Source: Liriodendron chinense
Lineage: Eukaryota; Streptophyta; Magnoliopsida; Magnoliales; Magnoliaceae
Reading direction: 5' to 3'
Length of the DNA: 64,000 nt
NCBI GenBank assembly: GCA_003013855.2
Contig: ML058577.1
Coordinates: forward strand, 2,170,001 to 2,234,000
Below the pieces are notes generated by a model. It was not told the DNA's origin. It made no database searches and saw only the letters and a program-made list of their open reading frames with translations. The number at the start of each line of letters is the position of its first letter. The stretch's first letter is position 1. A program made the translations under genes and the position numbers. Shown in pieces: positions 61,566-64,000 of this stretch.

Positions 61566-62321
61566 TGTTGGAGTTTTTCCTCCTCACACGTGCAGAGGAG
61601 AGAATGCAAATGTTGTTGTCCAACCGACCGGACAAAGTGGTTGGAAACCACATTTTCGCTGGAGCCTTTTTGTGAAGGCCAATCGGTTGGCAGACAGGTC
61701 AGACTATGTGTATTCTTACATAGTTATCTCTGAACAGTTTCTATGTGTGGCCGACCGACCGACGGTTTTGGCCGACCGGTCGGAGGTGTGCGCGAACTAC
61801 TACTGCAGTTTCTAAATTGGGTTAAGAATCTTGCTAATCTATAAATATGGAGCTCTTTTTCGGGATTTGGTAATCCTACAAGTTATTCTACACGTCCAAG
61901 GTGAGAAAGAGAGAAAAAGAGAAAGAGAGGAAGAGAAAGAGGGAGAGGAAGCTTGTTGGTAGAGGAGGCTTTGCTCGCGAAGGTGATTCACGGTGCAACG
62001 ACGTCTCGTCTCTTCAACGTCCTCGTGCTCGGGTGAGATCTCTCAGTTTTCTAGTCCTTTTATTGTTATCCATCCTTGTGTGGGTGAAGAAGGTTTGATC
62101 CAAGTGGTGTGTGCTTGTGATCGGTTGTAACAGTTCTCTGAGATAGTGGATTGTTGATCTGGACTAGCTCCCGTGGTTTTTTCCTCTTTCGAGGGTTTTC
62201 CACGTAAAACTCCTTGTGTCGTGTGGTTGTTGATTTATTCTTGATTATTGCATTATCTTAGTTCATAATTCTAGTGCATTGGGGGGCGAGATCCTAAGGC
62301 TTGTGTGAAACGCACCCAACA
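61566..62321 (+). mobile_element. Solo LTR, Copia-like
   Basis: TGTTGGAGTTTTTCC...CGCACCCAACA (756 bp) contains GACCGGTCGG motifs, a possible TATA (CTATAAATATGG, 61838-61849), a GA-rich leader-like tract (61903-61950) and TTTTCCACGTAAAACTCC, a phrase shared with the Copia LTRs at 57518 and 59606. The flanks GGCCC and AGCAC do not form a clean duplication. It interrupts the degenerate tandem units described at 61310-61560. Confidence 0.8.
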
Positions 62322-63261
62322 AGCACTACCTTCAAATTAGAATTGTCCATCATGTGGGGCCCACTTTTGATATCCATCATTCATAATGTGGGGTGCACCT
62401 TTCATGTAGATCATCAAGATGGCCCACTTTGGCTACATGTCATTCATCATCGAGAAACCTTGGATGTGTACCGTACATGCCAAGGATTCTTTTATTATTG
62501 AGAAATGCTCCCGTGGCTGGAGCACAATTAGTTACAGTGCTCCTATTTGTATTCAGAACTAAGACAGTCCAATCCATTGATCAAGACTGTTCATCATGTC
62601 TAACCCATATTTCGGAGGCTACCATGAAAATATTGCACTGATCTAAAAATTTGGACCATTTGACCAATGGTGTTAAAAATAGACGGTCAAGATCATTTAC
62701 ACAAAAATTAGGTTCAATCAACAATTTGATTCATCCATTTGTTAGGACTATCATGGTTTGCTATTAATTCTGAAGAATCACTTTTGTTAGGCGATTATAA
62801 CCATCCATCCATGGCTTTCGAAATGGATGGCTACAAAAATAAGGCCAAATTAATGACAGATTAGATCACCCAATCAGTGTAATTTTTTTGTATCATGGCC
62901 TATGAAATGTGTTCTAAACTTAATGGACAGTTCAGATCAATCAATTTGACTGTCTAAGTGTTCGAATGCAAGTAGGGGCACTATAACTTATGGTGCTTTG
63001 AGAGCACCAGATCATTTCTTTAATTAAATAATTAAGTATTGCTATTATATCTCTGATGGTATTATTATTTTGTGCTGTAACATACACGAACGCCCTCTTT
63101 TATCTCTTTTACAGTGTGCCAATTTTTAGATGGTGGTGACCCATCCACCCCACCAGAAGCACACATGTATCTCAATGCAGATGGCCCAAATATGGCCCAT
63201 CGTTGATGGAACCGTCCATTAGGTGGGGCCCTTAGATGTGCTCTTCAGGAGGTCCATATGT
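62322..63261. other. Intergenic DNA, no gene
   Basis: Degenerate GTGGGGCCCAC/CATCATTCAT units to about 62460, then unassigned DNA with repeat-like phrases (GGACCATTTGACC, ATCCATCCATGG). No protein-like reading frame. Confidence 0.55.
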
Positions 63262-64000
63262 AGGCGTGCACCTTGGCATGGATGCGGCTTCGGTGTATCG
63301 CAGACTGTGGGGACCATCTTGATCTATGATTCTTATATCCACGCCGTTCATTAGTTTCACCAGATGATTTTAGTTCATGAGCACAAAAATAAAGCAGATC
63401 TAAATCTCAGGTGGACCACACTACATGAAACAGTGGTGATTGACCACTAAAGTTTTGGATAAGCCGATATTTGTGGGTTACCTTCATACCCGTCTTTTGT
63501 TACCTTAGCATGGAAAATAAACATTCTGTTGCCATAAAGGAGCTTTTAACTGTAGGCGTTCAATCATCACCACTGTTTCCTGTGGTGTGGTCCACTAGAG
63601 ATTTGGATCTGGTGCATTTTTTAGTCAAATAGGAAATACTATGGACGGCGTGTGTATAGTACACATACATCAAAGTGGGTCCCACAGTCAGGGATCCACC
63701 AAAGCCGCGTCTCCTTTCCATGTGACCACGTATGTATTTCCTTAATAGTAGCTTGCCACAATTTGAAAATTGGTGGTGACTCATCCTCATTCACCTATGC
63801 CTCTTACGTGTAGCTATCCAGACCATCCAAATTATGGGTCCCATTATGGATGGACCATACCTCTAAAATCTCACTGATTAAATAATTTTAACCATCCAAT
63901 TAATGTCTACCAAATGGATGTCTAAAAATAAACCAATAACTGGTCCAAATTCCAAGGGAAATAGAGGATGGTTGATATTATATTCTGAGATTAGTTTTTC
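63262..64000 (+). repeat. Dispersed duplication B, copy 2 (runs off the window)
   Basis: A direct copy of 50588-51320, about 95 percent alike by eye, including foldback element F16 (about 63280-63712) and the unique flank CTTAATAGTAGCTT...CTCTAAAATCTCA. It continues to the last base, so its true end is outside the window. Confidence 0.85.

Overview
This window is plant nuclear DNA. It carries two intron-containing genes of typical plant families, a stretch of plastid DNA, and dense plant-type transposable elements (hAT, Mutator-like, PIF/Harbinger, Ty1/copia, Ty3/gypsy, L1 and RTE LINEs, tRNA-derived SINEs). The commonest repeat has a core beginning GGGCCCCACCATGATG and containing GCCGTCCATCC. 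I associate it with magnoliid genomes (Magnoliales/Laurales), but that rests on memory, not on a search.

Layout. 1-467: presumed 5' leader of the first gene. 468-25719 (+): a dynamin-related protein 2 (DRP2/ADL6-type) gene. I resolved 22 GT-AG exons that join in frame into 928 codons plus stop. It is stretched to 25 kb by introns full of transposons; intron 16 alone (5.9 kb) holds a three-level nest of hAT-type elements, and intron 14 holds a fragment of the plastid trnI-GAU/trnA spacer. 25720-about 26600: 3' UTR and downstream DNA. About 26700-40900: no host gene; nested Mutator-like foldback elements, two solo LTRs and further hAT elements. 40910-47878 (-): a two-exon tetraspanin gene (286 aa, TET8/TET9-like) whose 6.1 kb intron holds a Harbinger MITE and four foldback elements. 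48000-64000: no host gene found; foldback elements nested in one another, two more solo LTRs, a SINE, and an internally deleted Copia element with both LTRs.

The two genes are independent. DRP2 proteins are membrane-bound large GTPases of clathrin-mediated and post-Golgi trafficking, and tetraspanins organise plasma-membrane microdomains. Both act on membranes, but nothing in the sequence links their regulation.

No undescribed gene system was found. The unusual structure lies in the repeats. One roughly 190-bp module occurs in two ways: as the long terminal inverted repeats of Mutator-like foldback elements that carry at least four different outer termini, and as a degenerate head-to-tail array inside a very long gypsy-type LTR. 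Several insertions have target-site duplications that can be read directly (perfect 5, 8, 9, 13 and 18 bp examples), so their order of insertion can be worked out.
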